DNA of 64,000 nucleotides from Chitinophagaceae bacterium 26-R-25 (GTDB lineage Bacteria; Bacteroidota; Bacteroidia; Chitinophagales; Chitinophagaceae): assembly GCA_029906195.1 (NCBI GenBank), contig JARWSJ010000001.1:62001-126000 (forward strand), read 5' to 3'. Of the stretch, positions 1 through 7,946 are shown piece after piece. Under the pieces are notes generated by a model. The model saw only the letters and a program-made list of their open reading frames with translations, searched no databases and had not been told where the DNA came from. The translations under genes were made by a program, and so were the position numbers. Numbering within the stretch: the first letter of the stretch is position 1; each line of letters starts with the position of its first letter.

Positions 1-2
1 AC

Positions 3-1532
3 AGCTCTTTCAATTTGAATAAAAGTGATTTCACTGGTTCTGAAGTAGGTGTGGTCTATAACAATAAAAACGACCATGGTTTTATTGCGGGCTCACTTGA
101 TCAGGATGATTGGAAATCTGGTGTAGCGATTAAAGGAAAAAGCGAATCAACTCTGTCATTGAATGTTTTTGCAGGATTCACAGACAGCCTTGTAACCCGT
201 GACCACACGGCTCATGGCTTTGTGGGAGTAAATCAAAAGTCGTCCACCTCTCCGAAATTTTTAATTGGTTTTTTTGATGACTGGAAAGATGGAATGGAGA
301 CTTACGCAAAGAGTGTGCGAACGCAATCACCCCGCTACATTTTCAAATGGAATAAAGCAAAGCCAATGGGATGGAACAGCTGGGGTGTACTGCAGGAAAA
401 AATAAATAAGGAGAACACAGGCGCGGTGATTGATTTCTTTGCGGACTCCTGTAAAGGCTTTCGCAACGCTGACAACACGTTATATATCGATCTGGATTCG
501 TTTTGGGACAACATGACAAGCGGTGGAATTGGGGGCGATATCGGCACATTAAAAGCTTTTGCTGAACATTGCAGAGCAAAAGGTTTGCGTCCCGGTGTGT
601 ATTGGGCACCTTTCACCGACTGGGGCAAAAATGCTGACAGAAAAGTGGAAGGATCTGATTACAAATACAAGGATTGCTGGCTCACTGTGAATGGGCAATA
701 TCACGACTTTGACGGTGGAAGAGCAATGGATCCAACACATCCGGCGACACTGGCAAAGATTGCGTTTTACATGAAACGCTTTAAAGAATGTGGCTTTGAA
801 ATGATCAAAATAGATTTTCTTGGACATGCAGCTATCGAAGCCGATCATTATTTCGATAACAACGTTCACACTGGCATGCAGGCATACAGAAAAGGCATGC
901 AATATCTGAACGATCAAATGGCCGGCACTATGCTGGTGTATGCGGCTATCTCCGCCAACATTGCAACGAGCAAATATGTTCACATGCGCCGTATTGCCTG
1001 TGATGCATTCAAACAGATAAATGAAACTGCCTACACGCTTAATAGCTCAGGGTTGGGCTGGTGGCAAAACAAATTATATGATTTCGTGGATGCGGATCAT
1101 GTCGTTTTTGGAAACGAAAGCGAGGGCGTTAACAGAGCCCGGCTGACTTCATCTCTCATTACAGGCACTTTGATAACAGGAGATGATTATTCAAAAGACG
1201 GCCAATGGAAAGAACGTGCAAAGAAGTTCCTGCAGAATAAAGACATTATTCAGCTTGCACAGGCAGTGAATAATTTCCGTCCGGTTGGGATTGAAGTAGG
1301 AGACAAGGCGCCTAACATTTTTGCGAGTGTCGGTAAACAATACACTTACGTAGCAGTATTGAATTACGATGACGCGGAAAAACAATTTGCGGTTGACTTG
1401 ACCAAGCTTGGTTTGAAGAATGCAAGTCACGCGACAAAAGAACTTTATTCAGGTAGTGAGAAAAATGTGGGGAATACTTTGCAGCTGTCATTGCCCGGGA
1501 AGGATGCGGTCATTTACAGGATTAAAAACTAG
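3..1532 (+). CDS. Alpha-galactosidase-like glycoside hydrolase (GH27/GH36 type), 5' partial
   Basis: The reading frame is open from the window edge, so the N-terminus lies outside. A TTG at 15 is an in-frame Leu codon, not a credible start. The protein carries MGWNSW (from about base 366), the signature at the start of the GH27/GH36 TIM barrel, then YIDLDSFW, and KIDFLG (about 805-822), whose Asp sits where clan GH-D enzymes have the nucleophile. A C-terminal beta-sandwich-like tail follows. The expected reaction is hydrolysis of terminal alpha-galactosides, probably outside the cytoplasm, but specificity within the clan cannot be read from sequence. It ends in TAG at 1530 and is followed by a long inverted repeat. 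Confidence 0.8.
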   Translation, partial: SSFNLNKSDFTGSEVGVVYNNKNDHGFIAGSLDQDDWKSGVAIKGKSESTLSLNVFAGFTDSLVTRDHTAHGFVGVNQKSSTSPKFLIGFFDDWKDGMETYAKSVRTQSPRYIFKWNKAKPMGWNSWGVLQEKINKENTGAVIDFFADSCKGFRNADNTLYIDLDSFWDNMTSGGIGGDIGTLKAFAEHCRAKGLRPGVYWAPFTDWGKNADRKVEGSDYKYKDCWLTVNGQYHDFDGGRAMDPTHPATLAKIAFYMKRFKECGFEMIKIDFLGHAAIEADHYFDNNVHTGMQAYRKGMQYLNDQMAGTMLVYAAISANIATSKYVHMRRIACDAFKQINETAYTLNSSGLGWWQNKLYDFVDADHVVFGNESEGVNRARLTSSLITGTLITGDDYSKDGQWKERAKKFLQNKDIIQLAQAVNNFRPVGIEVGDKAPNIFASVGKQYTYVAVLNYDDAEKQFAVDLTKLGLKNASHATKELYSGSEKNVGNTLQLSLPGKDAVIYRIKN

Positions 1533-1601
1533 TCAAGAAAGAGTTGCAGTAAAAAATAAACCCAGGCAAAACAAGCTGACCGAAGAATTAAACGACTATC
1601 G

Positions 1602-1690
1602 CTTGTCATCCCGAGGAACGAGGGATCTGAGTCTGTGCTGGCGGTATGTTGAAGCAATCACCCGGATCCCTCGTTCCTCGGGATGACAAG
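1602..1690. repeat. REP-like inverted repeat, perfect 26-bp arms
   Basis: Arms 1602-1627 and 1665-1690 are exact reverse complements over 26 bases with a 37-base loop. The core GTCATCCCGAGGAACGAGGG resembles dispersed intergenic repeats common in Bacteroidota. It lies just after the glycosidase gene. Confidence 0.85.
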
Positions 1691-1793
1691 TACGTTTGCT
1701 TATTGATACTATCTTTCAATCAGGCGAAGTAAAAAATGATAAACAATAAACTTTCATAACAAAGACAGAATAGGCAGGAATTGTTCATTAGCA

Positions 1794-1831
1794 AAGCGTT
1801 TGAGTGAATGCTCAGGCGCTTTTATTTTTTT
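1794..1831 (+). terminator. Rho-independent terminator-like hairpin
   Basis: Stem AAGCGTTTGAG (1794-1804) pairs with CTCAGGCGCTT (1811-1821) using two G-T wobbles, and a T-rich tract follows. It separates the glycosidase region from thioredoxin. Confidence 0.65.
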
Positions 1832-1910
1832 CCGAATTTTATGGTATGAATCTTCAGCTGATAAAAGTGGTTGCGGTACAATTTTTTGGCAATTAACTTA
1901 AATCAATGTT

Positions 1911-2216
1911 ATGGAAGGAAATCAAAGCTTTGGTAATCTGATAAATGGAAACAAACCGGTAGTGGTTGATTTTTTTGCGGAATGGTGCGGCCCTTGTAAA
2001 ATGATGCCACCTATTCTTAAAGAATTGAAGGACATGGTGGGCGACAATGCCACCATTATCAAGATAGACGTCGACAAGAATCCAAATGTAGCAGCAGCCT
2101 ACAACATACAAGGGGTTCCTACGATCATGATATTCAAAAATGGCAAAGTAATGTATCGTCAAAGTGGAGTAGTGCCCGCGAAGCAGTTGAAAATGGCGGT
2201 GGATCAAGCGGTGTAG
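1911..2216 (+). CDS. trxA: Thioredoxin
   Basis: A 101-residue single-domain thioredoxin, the normal family length. The redox motif WCGPCK is at residues 25-30 and the cis-proline loop reads GVPTIMIF. There is no signal peptide, so it is a cytoplasmic dithiol-disulfide oxidoreductase. It stands alone between a terminator and a repeat cluster. The TAG stop at 2214 lies inside the first GTAGAGAC unit of the downstream repeat. Confidence 0.95.
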   Translation: MEGNQSFGNLINGNKPVVVDFFAEWCGPCKMMPPILKELKDMVGDNATIIKIDVDKNPNVAAAYNIQGVPTIMIFKNGKVMYRQSGVVPAKQLKMAVDQAV

Positions 2217-2385
2217 AGACAAGGCATTGCCTTGTTGTCTTTGCATTCAGCGTCACCGTACAAGAAAGACAAGGCAATGTCTTGACTGCGGACTCAACCT
2301 AACCGTGTAGCAAAGACAAGGCAATGCTTTGTCCGCGGACTCAACCTAACCGTGTAGCAAAGACAAGGCAATGCCTTGTCTCTAC
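2213..2385. repeat. GTAGAGAC-ended palindromic repeat cluster with 47-bp tandem units
   Basis: The block begins GTAGAGAC (2213-2220) and ends GTCTCTAC (2378-2385). In between are several copies of GACAAGGCAATGCCTTGTC-like palindromes. A 47-bp unit containing CTCAACCTAACCGTGTAGC is repeated directly from about 2288 and 2335. The ends match those of the repeat at 12662-12757, although the cores differ. Confidence 0.8.
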
Positions 2386-2855
2386 AGGGTGCTCTGCGAG
2401 CGCAACACACCGTTCTCATCGATATGCTGCACATCAATGTTCAGTTCATTCAGCACCTTGCCAATCAGTTTACTACGATGGCATTCAGAAGGTTTGCTTT
2501 CACTGCACATTAGCGCGACCTTGATATTTTTTTCGTAAGCCGTTTCAATTCTTTTGATACCGTTTCTAAAAGCCTCACTTTCGGCCAGGAGATCGTAATT
2601 CACCTTTCCTTTTTCATCGTAAAATTTACTGTTCGCGGGTCTTCCGCCAAGTGCTTCTCCCATGAAGAGGTATGTGATGTTGTTCTCTTTCAAAGTGTCT
2701 GCAAGTTTGCGGGCAACGTATTGAGGATTGTATTTCGAGTAGGGAATCGAGCGTACATCAATCAGGTATTGAATGTCAAACTGCTTCAGTAGTGCGATGA
2801 ATTCTTCAATTGACCGGGTACCGTGTCCGATTGTGTATATTGGGTGTTTAGTCAT
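2382..2855 (-). CDS. DUF488 family protein
   Basis: A 157-residue protein starting MTKHPIYTIGHGTRS, the hallmark opening of DUF488 proteins. It has LIDVRSIPYSKYNPQY and the C-terminal motif CSESKPSECHRS typical of the family. DUF488 proteins are small cytoplasmic proteins of uncertain biochemical role; I assign none. The stop codon TAG comes from the GTAGAGAC end of the adjacent repeat read on the minus strand. Confidence 0.85.
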   Translation of the reverse strand: MTKHPIYTIGHGTRSIEEFIALLKQFDIQYLIDVRSIPYSKYNPQYVARKLADTLKENNITYLFMGEALGGRPANSKFYDEKGKVNYDLLAESEAFRNGIKRIETAYEKNIKVALMCSESKPSECHRSKLIGKVLNELNIDVQHIDENGVLRSQSTL

Positions 2856-2868
2856 GTGATTGCAGCCA

Positions 2869-2968
2869 GTAGCCTGTGCTTTAATGCGGGATTGTTTATA
2901 ATAATTTCATACCACCTGAATGTTCGTCTTTTTACTGATGTCGTAACCGACTGCCGGTCACAGGCTAC
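2869..2968. repeat. Inverted repeat GTAGCCTGTG / CACAGGCTAC
   Basis: A 10-bp perfect inverted repeat (2869-2878 and 2959-2968) upstream of the DUF488 gene. The right arm sits within a GC-rich CCGGTCACAGGCTACCGG palindrome. It is probably an intergenic repeat; no function is evident. Confidence 0.5.
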
Positions 2969-2987
2969 CGGCCGCGGGGAAAACACC

Positions 2988-3012
2988 AAAAGGAGGCTTT
3001 CGCCTCCCTTTT
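2988..3012 (-). terminator. Terminator after the 61-residue small gene
   Basis: AAAGGAGGC TTTC GCCTCC forms a strong stem. Read on the minus strand it is followed by a T-rich stretch, 35 bases past the stop of the small gene at 3047. Confidence 0.75.
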
Positions 3013-3046
3013 CCATGTACGCCTATAAACGGCCCTGTTTATTAGC

Positions 3047-3232
3047 TTAAGCTTCGAAAGATAGTTTGTTTGCATTGGCCTCTGCCATCAGTTCTTTAGC
3101 CGCTTGCAATGCAAGTTCCTGTATTTGTTTACGGATCGTCGAGTTTTTGATTTCATTCGCCAGCGAAATGATTGCCAGCGCGGTTTCTATTTCCTTATTT
3201 ACCCTTCTTTCTGCGTTTAAATCGTTATTCAT
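3047..3232 (-). CDS. Small hypothetical protein, 61 aa
   Basis: An all-helical, charged 61-residue protein with no motif I recognise (MNNDLNAERRVNKEIETAL at the start). Support for it being real: an AGAAG purine stretch just upstream of the ATG, and a canonical terminator 35 bases downstream, so the unit looks like an independent small transcription unit. It has no signal peptide or membrane segment. It could be a small regulatory or DNA-associated protein, but nothing in the sequence shows this. Confidence 0.5.
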   Translation of the reverse strand: MNNDLNAERRVNKEIETALAIISLANEIKNSTIRKQIQELALQAAKELMAEANANKLSFEA

Positions 3233-3332
3233 AAGCTTCTTTTGATTTCAGTTAGCACGTGATCATTTAGTCGCGGGAATTTCCGGGAGGGAAACAGGGG
3301 GAGGAAATTTTTTTACTGCAATTACCCCAGGC

Positions 3333-3522
3333 TGAATAACTGAGTAACTGAATAACTGAATAGTTCAAAGTCAATCGGTTAAAAACAGCTCTTTGCTTAA
3401 ACGAGATCAAATCACGTTACGCTCGCTGGCCATCAACATTCGGTTATTCAGTTACTCAGTTATTCAATTATTAGCCAAAAAAATCCGTGAAAATCCGTCC
3501 AATCCGTGTCATCCGTGTACCA
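3333..3522. repeat. Low-complexity hairpin element (AATAACTGA type) plus ATCCGTG tandem
   Basis: Arms 3333-3356 and 3443-3466 are a perfect 24-bp inverted repeat. Each arm is itself built from short AATAACTGA/AGTAACTGA units. It is followed at about 3480-3521 by four degenerate ATCCGTG units. It lies directly downstream of the mlaD-like gene (minus strand). Confidence 0.8.
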
Positions 3523-3523
3523 T

Positions 3524-4306
3524 TTAATTTTTAGTCGCTTCGCCTGTCGAGTCAGCTGATTTCTTTGCTTCGCGTTCCTTCTTTTTTTGTTCCTTTTCTT
3601 GTTGTTTTTCTTTTTTACGGTAGTATTTCCTGAAGAGGAAATTTGAGTGCAAAGCCTGCATGTTTTCGCTGAAACCTTCGGAGCCTTTTTTAACGGAGGT
3701 TAAAGCCGCCTTGGCAGAATTTGAAGTGCTTTCAAGACTTTTTGCGAGGCTGTCGCTGTTCAGCAAACGACCGATAGTGCCATGGCCTGAATTCACTTTG
3801 GTAATCATGTCCGAAAGACTATTCGTCATTACTTCTGCATTATCGATAATGTGTTTTGCTTTGCCTAATACTTTATCGTACTCAATAGGGTTGATCGTTT
3901 TGATCTGATCGCCATCCTTTATTGGCACTGCAGCGGCTGTCATGTTGGAATCGATGGTACTGTTGATCACAACCAATTTATCGCCCATCAAACCGTCGGA
4001 GCCGATGCTGGCGATTGCGTTGCTTTTTAAAAACTTTTTTACCTTGGATTGCAGTATCATATCCACGCGGGCAAGCGAATCGGAAATGATTTCAATAGCA
4101 TCCACTGTTCCTACATTAATGCCCACAAAACGCACGTTATTGCCGACTTGCAGGCCACCAACATTTTTAAACGTACCATATACCTTGAATGTGCTCTTGA
4201 ACATATTCTTTTTACTGCCGATCACAAAAATGCCTATGAACAGTACAAGCAATGCAACAATGGTGAATGCACCCAGCTTTATTTTTTGTTGCGGTGTCGT
4301 TTTCAT
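3524..4306 (-). CDS. MlaD-like MCE-domain substrate-binding protein
   Basis: A 260-residue protein with one N-terminal membrane anchor (about residues 10-31) and an MCE domain: YGTFKNVGGLQVGNNVRFVG followed by VGTVDAIEI and SIGSDGLMGDKLVVI. A helical stretch and a Lys/Glu-rich tail follow. MCE proteins form rings that pass lipids between the inner membrane and the periplasm. It is the last gene of an E-F-D operon, 5 bases after the ATPase gene, and so is the periplasmic component of an ABC lipid transporter that maintains outer-membrane asymmetry. Confidence 0.9.
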   Translation of the reverse strand: MKTTPQQKIKLGAFTIVALLVLFIGIFVIGSKKNMFKSTFKVYGTFKNVGGLQVGNNVRFVGINVGTVDAIEIISDSLARVDMILQSKVKKFLKSNAIASIGSDGLMGDKLVVINSTIDSNMTAAAVPIKDGDQIKTINPIEYDKVLGKAKHIIDNAEVMTNSLSDMITKVNSGHGTIGRLLNSDSLAKSLESTSNSAKAALTSVKKGSEGFSENMQALHSNFLFRKYYRKKEKQQEKEQKKKEREAKKSADSTGEATKN

Positions 4307-4311
4307 TTTAT

Positions 4312-5097
4312 TTATTTAAAGAATGAGTTTACGTTCTCATCCTGTGATTTTTCGAGGTCTTCGTAAGAACCCTCGGCAATGAATTTACCATCCTGCAAAA
4401 CCAGAATCCGATCGCCTGTGATCTTGGCGCAAGTCATGTCATGCGTAATGATAATAGATGATGTCTGGTATTTTTTTCTCAGGTCCATAATCAACTGGCT
4501 GATCTCTTTTGATGTGATGGGATCAAGCCCTGTCGTTGGCTCATCATATAGCATGATTGCGGGTTTAAGGATCAACGTTCTCGCAAGCCCAATCCTTTTG
4601 CGCATACCGCCGGAAAGATCACCGGGCATTTTGTCAATCGCATCTTTTAACCCTACTGCATCCAGAACATCTTCCACCTCCTGGTTAATCTTATCTTCGT
4701 CCTTCATTTTCATCACACGGGTTAAAGGAAATGCAAGGTTCTCCCTCACCGTCATTGAATCATATAAAGCACCGCTTTGAAAAAGGAAACCCAGCTTTAA
4801 ACGGATTTCTTTTAATTCATCCTCAGACAAATCTTTAATCTCTTTTCCAAAAACTTTCAACGACCCTTCATCGTAATCAATCAAGCCAACAATGCATTGT
4901 ATTGTGACCGATTTGCCTTGTCCCGATCTTCCCAATACGACCAGATTTTCTCCTTTGCATAGTGTGAGATTGATATCTTTTAAAACCTTATTTTCTTCAA
5001 AAGATTTCTGCAAATGTTCCAGCTCTATGACAACGTTGTTATCATTTGTTGCAGCTTCAGTTGCTTGTTTAGTTTCAATGGTTAGTTCGTCTTGCAT
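4312..5097 (-). CDS. MlaF-like ABC transporter ATP-binding protein
   Basis: A 261-residue ABC ATPase. Walker A is GRSGQGKS (residues 56-63), the signature LSGGMRKRIGLAR, Walker B IMLYDEP, then TTGLDP and the switch His in IIITHDM. The GRSGxGKS and SGGMRKR forms are typical of the MlaF/Mkl branch that partners with MCE proteins. It sits 8 bases after the permease gene and 5 before the MCE gene, so the three are co-transcribed and form one complex at the inner membrane. Confidence 0.93.
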   Translation of the reverse strand: MQDELTIETKQATEAATNDNNVVIELEHLQKSFEENKVLKDINLTLCKGENLVVLGRSGQGKSVTIQCIVGLIDYDEGSLKVFGKEIKDLSEDELKEIRLKLGFLFQSGALYDSMTVRENLAFPLTRVMKMKDEDKINQEVEDVLDAVGLKDAIDKMPGDLSGGMRKRIGLARTLILKPAIMLYDEPTTGLDPITSKEISQLIMDLRKKYQTSSIIITHDMTCAKITGDRILVLQDGKFIAEGSYEDLEKSQDENVNSFFK

Positions 5098-5105
5098 ACT
5101 AGCGA

Positions 5106-5897
5106 CTAGTTATAAGCGAAAATATTTGTTAGTTGTACCGCAATGCCATCCAATATAATGATCCATAGCGAAGCGCTTACTACTGCCGAGTTAGCCGCAT
5201 GTCCCACGCTTTCTGTTCCTCTGTTGGAATGATAGCCGTGATAGCAACCAATAAAACCAATAGCAAACCCAAAGAATATGGTCTTGATAACGCCTGGGAA
5301 AAGATCGCTGAAAGCCAAAGCATTGAATGCTTTGTTGAAATATAAATGCAGGCTTACTTTATTATCCAGGTTCGAGCCCACAAATCCTCCTAATAAAGAA
5401 ATCGCATCGGCCATTAAAGTCAATAGCGGAATCATGAAAGTGCATGCCAGAATCCGTGTTACCACAAGGTATTGAAGAGGATCTGCGCTCGAAACTTCCA
5501 TTGCACTGATCTGTTCAGTTACCTTCATGCTTCCCAGTTCTGCGCCAATACTCGAAGCTATTTTTCCCGCAGAGATAAGGGCAATAATAACGGGCCCGAT
5601 TTCTCTTACAACGGACACTGATACCATGCCGGGAACATAACTTGTCGCGCCAAAGTCTTTTAAAGTGGGTAGAGATTGAAGTGTTAAAACAAATCCAAGT
5701 ATAAAGCCGGTTACTGCGATAAGCGGGAATGATTTGTAGCCGATAATAAAGCATTGGCGAATGAACTCGTTCCACTCAAATCCTTTCCTTAAAAGATGAC
5801 GAACAAAGGAGAAGAAGAAGTTCACCTGGTCGCCAACCTTTTCAAGTAATTTGTAAATGCCGGATTTGATAGTCTGCTCCATGGTATGGAAAAGCAT
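5106..5897 (-). CDS. MlaE-like permease of the lipid ABC transporter
   Basis: An integral membrane protein of the MlaE/YrbE family: GYKSFPLIAVTGFILGFVLTLQ at the first core helices, then SVSVVREIGPVIIALISAGKIASSIGAELGSMKVTEQI and ATP-side loop EQISAM. Five or so membrane helices are visible, and the length (263) is normal. Two starts are possible, 5897 or the Met 6 codons later; neither has a clear ribosome site. It is the first gene of the E-F-D operon. Upstream lies a 420-base gap filled by repeats. Confidence 0.9.
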   Translation of the reverse strand: MLFHTMEQTIKSGIYKLLEKVGDQVNFFFSFVRHLLRKGFEWNEFIRQCFIIGYKSFPLIAVTGFILGFVLTLQSLPTLKDFGATSYVPGMVSVSVVREIGPVIIALISAGKIASSIGAELGSMKVTEQISAMEVSSADPLQYLVVTRILACTFMIPLLTLMADAISLLGGFVGSNLDNKVSLHLYFNKAFNALAFSDLFPGVIKTIFFGFAIGFIGCYHGYHSNRGTESVGHAANSAVVSASLWIIILDGIAVQLTNIFAYN

Positions 5898-6014
5898 AAA
5901 GTTTTAAATCTGCTTCGGTGATAACTTTCTGCAAGCCAATAGGTATAAAACAGTGCCGCTCGGGTAGTGGTGTTTTGGAGGGGTTTTGTGGAAAATAATG
6001 CCCAAGAATGCAGA

Positions 6015-6236
6015 CTGAATAACTGAATAACTGAATAACTGAATGGTTCAGGTTGGTCATCGAGAGGCATGGTAGACATGTCTCTGTGCGGAGATGCTTC
6101 GACAAACTCAGCGTGACAGCTTGAGGATGGCGTTAGGCTGAACTTGTCGAAGACTCGTACTACAATCGGATAAACCCTTATCAGTTAAAGTCTTCGACTT
6201 TAGAGCATTCAGTTATTCAGTTACTCAGTTATTCAG
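6015..6236. repeat. Low-complexity hairpin (AATAACTGA) enclosing a second palindrome
   Basis: Outer arms 6015-6045 and 6206-6236 pair over 31 bases with one mismatch, built from AATAACTGA units as at 3333. Nested inside is CTTCGACAAACTCAGC (6097-6112) against GCTGAACTTGTCGAAG (6137-6152), a separate REP-like sequence. It fills most of the gap between the mlaE-like gene and the ArsR gene. Confidence 0.8.
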
Positions 6237-6282
6237 TTATTTTCCCGGGTAGAAAACTTAAAGAAAAGTTGTTTTTGCAACC

Positions 6283-6309
6283 AATTTAAATATTTGAATA
6301 AATAAATTT
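6283..6309 (+). promoter_or_regulatory. Operator-like AT-rich palindrome upstream of the ArsR gene
   Basis: AATTTAAATATTTGAATAAA and following bases (6283-6309) match, in reverse orientation, the two sites at 6624 and 6701. TAAATTTG at 6303-6310 fits a Bacteroidota -7 box, so a repressor bound here would block its own promoter. Confidence 0.65.
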
Positions 6310-6332
6310 GTTTCTTTGTGAAAATTCATGCA

Positions 6333-6608
6333 ATGGATATCAAAAGAGCAGAGAAGATTTCTAAAGCGTTGGCTGATGCAAACCGCCTGACCATTCTTAA
6401 GGAAGTGAAGAAGAGCAAAGATTGTCTGTATTGTGTGGACCTCAACGAAACCCTCGATCTGGCCCAGCCTTCCATCTGTCACCACTTGAAACAGTTAATC
6501 GACAATGAAATCATTTCTTCAGAAAAAGAAGGGCGTAATGTGAAATACTCTCTAAACAATTATGTGATAGATGATTACATCAAGTTTTTGGAAGGACTAA
6601 AAGTCTAA
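6333..6608 (+). CDS. ArsR/SmtB-family transcriptional repressor
   Basis: A winged-helix ArsR-family protein of 91 residues from the ATG at 6333; an in-frame GTG at 6318 would add five. The recognition helix region is LAQPSICHHLKQL, preceded by a Cys pair C31-L-Y-C34 where metal-sensing ArsR proteins carry CVC. The beta-wing is EKEGRNVKYSL. AT-rich palindromes lie just upstream of the gene and twice between it and the RND efflux operon, so it very likely represses both itself and the pump. The inducer is unknown; the spaced Cys pair allows a metal, metalloid or redox signal. Confidence 0.85.
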   Translation: MDIKRAEKISKALADANRLTILKEVKKSKDCLYCVDLNETLDLAQPSICHHLKQLIDNEIISSEKEGRNVKYSLNNYVIDDYIKFLEGLKV

Positions 6609-6623
6609 GAAAAAAAATTTTTG

Positions 6624-6729
6624 ATTTATTTATCGAAATATTTAAATAAATCAATAGGTTTGTATTCTATTTCAATTTTGAATTCTTCCATAAAGATGCA
6701 ATTTATTTATTGAAATATTTAAATAAATC
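6624..6729 (+). promoter_or_regulatory. Two operator sites in front of the RND efflux operon
   Basis: 6624-6653 and 6701-6729 share ATTTATTTATYGAAATATTT followed by AAATAAATC, separated by about 47 bases. The same sequence occurs inverted at 6283-6309. The second copy ends 15 bases before the adaptor start codon. Inferred binding sites of the ArsR-family repressor. Confidence 0.7.
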
Positions 6730-6744
6730 GAAAAAAGAAACACC

Positions 6745-7818
6745 ATGCTGACAGATTTTAAAGGGGCGAGACGACTATTGAACTTATCCTTATTCATTAT
6801 TGGGTCATCTATTTTACTGGCCGCATGCTCCAGCCAGGCAAAGGAACCAAATCACACGGCCATCAACACCGTACCCCAGGCAACTGCGGTGGACGGTAAC
6901 ATTATAACTCCTTCCGTTTTAACAGACATACTGGAGGTAACCGGTACGCTGGTGGCAAATCAACAAGTGGATATTGCGAGTGAGCTTACAAGAAAAATAG
7001 TAAGCGTGAATGTGAAAGAGGGATCACTCGTGAAGAAAGGCGCTTTGCTTTTTCAACTGGATGATGCTGATTTAATAGCACAGCTTGAAAAATTGCAACA
7101 ACAGGAAAAGCTTGCAGCACTTAATGAAGACAGGCTTCGTGATCTTATAAAACACGAAGCAGTGGTGCAGCAGGATTACGATCAGGCTTTCACCAACCTA
7201 AAAGTATTGCAGGCTCAAATTCTCGAGTTAAAAGTAATGATCGACAAAACGCGCATCCGTGCTCCGTTTGATGGACAAATCGGTATCATTCATGCTTATC
7301 CCGGTGCTATTGTTTCTACCAACACAATGCTGGCCAACATTCAGGACAACAGTTCTGTAAAAGTTGAATTCAACGTGCCAGAGAAATACACAAACACAAT
7401 TGCTCCCGGTAGTCTACAAAAGTTCACTGTGGCGTCTGACAACAAACAGTACACTGCAAAAGTAGTTGCCCGCGAAGCAAAACTAGATCAGAATACAAGA
7501 ACGTTGCTGGTTCGTGCAGTGGCAGATAATTCAGGAAGGACATTGATGGCAGGACAAAGTGCAAGATTGAACCTTTCATTACATTCATCCAACAATGCGT
7601 TATTGGTTTCATCGCAAGCGTTGATGCCATCTTCACAAGGCTACAATGTATACGTTTCCAAAGACGGCAAAGCGCAGATTGTGCCGGTCGAAATAGGTCA
7701 ACGGAATCCGTCGAACGTAGAAGTGCTGAAAGGTTTACAGCCCGGCGATACAGTGATAACGAGCAATTTGCTGCGACTGGTACCTGGTTCAGCGATTCGT
7801 TTTGTTACAGTGAAGTAA
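6745..7818 (+). CDS. RND efflux periplasmic adaptor (membrane fusion) lipoprotein
   Basis: A 357-residue adaptor with a lipoprotein signal: hydrophobic stretch to LLAACSS, lipid-accepting Cys at residue 28. The biotinyl-lipoyl-like half motifs are visible (VNVKEGSLVKKGALLFQLDD and, after the hairpin, IRAPFDGQIGI), with a coiled-coil hairpin between. It then has beta-barrel and membrane-proximal domains ending in LLRLVPGSAIR. It bridges the pump and the outer-membrane channel. It is the first gene of a three-gene efflux operon under the ArsR-type operators. Confidence 0.93.
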   Translation: MLTDFKGARRLLNLSLFIIGSSILLAACSSQAKEPNHTAINTVPQATAVDGNIITPSVLTDILEVTGTLVANQQVDIASELTRKIVSVNVKEGSLVKKGALLFQLDDADLIAQLEKLQQQEKLAALNEDRLRDLIKHEAVVQQDYDQAFTNLKVLQAQILELKVMIDKTRIRAPFDGQIGIIHAYPGAIVSTNTMLANIQDNSSVKVEFNVPEKYTNTIAPGSLQKFTVASDNKQYTAKVVAREAKLDQNTRTLLVRAVADNSGRTLMAGQSARLNLSLHSSNNALLVSSQALMPSSQGYNVYVSKDGKAQIVPVEIGQRNPSNVEVLKGLQPGDTVITSNLLRLVPGSAIRFVTVK

Positions 7819-7908
7819 GTTGATAGTTGTTAGTTGTTAGTTGTTAGACTTCAATGCGACTATTCAATACTAAAGGCTAACAACTATCAACCGACAACCA
7901 ACAACTTA
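7817..7908. repeat. Low-complexity hairpin (AGTTGTT type) inside the efflux operon
   Basis: Repeated AGTTGTT units at about 7817-7847 face GGCTAACAACTATCAACC and CAACCAACAACTT at 7875-7908. A 15-base perfect stretch, GTTGATAGTTGTTAG, pairs. It begins at the adaptor stop codon and occupies the 128-base gap before the pump gene, where it may tune relative expression. Confidence 0.6.
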
Positions 7909-7946
7909 AATCCCTCCCGTTATACTATAATTCATACAACATATTT

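Noticed and set aside
549-983. A 144-codon open frame on the minus strand
   Set aside because: It lies wholly inside the glycosidase gene with no protein-like sequence, so it is a shadow frame.
5898-6317. Small reading frames in the gap before the ArsR gene
   Set aside because: They run through repeat arms and contain no protein-like sequence.
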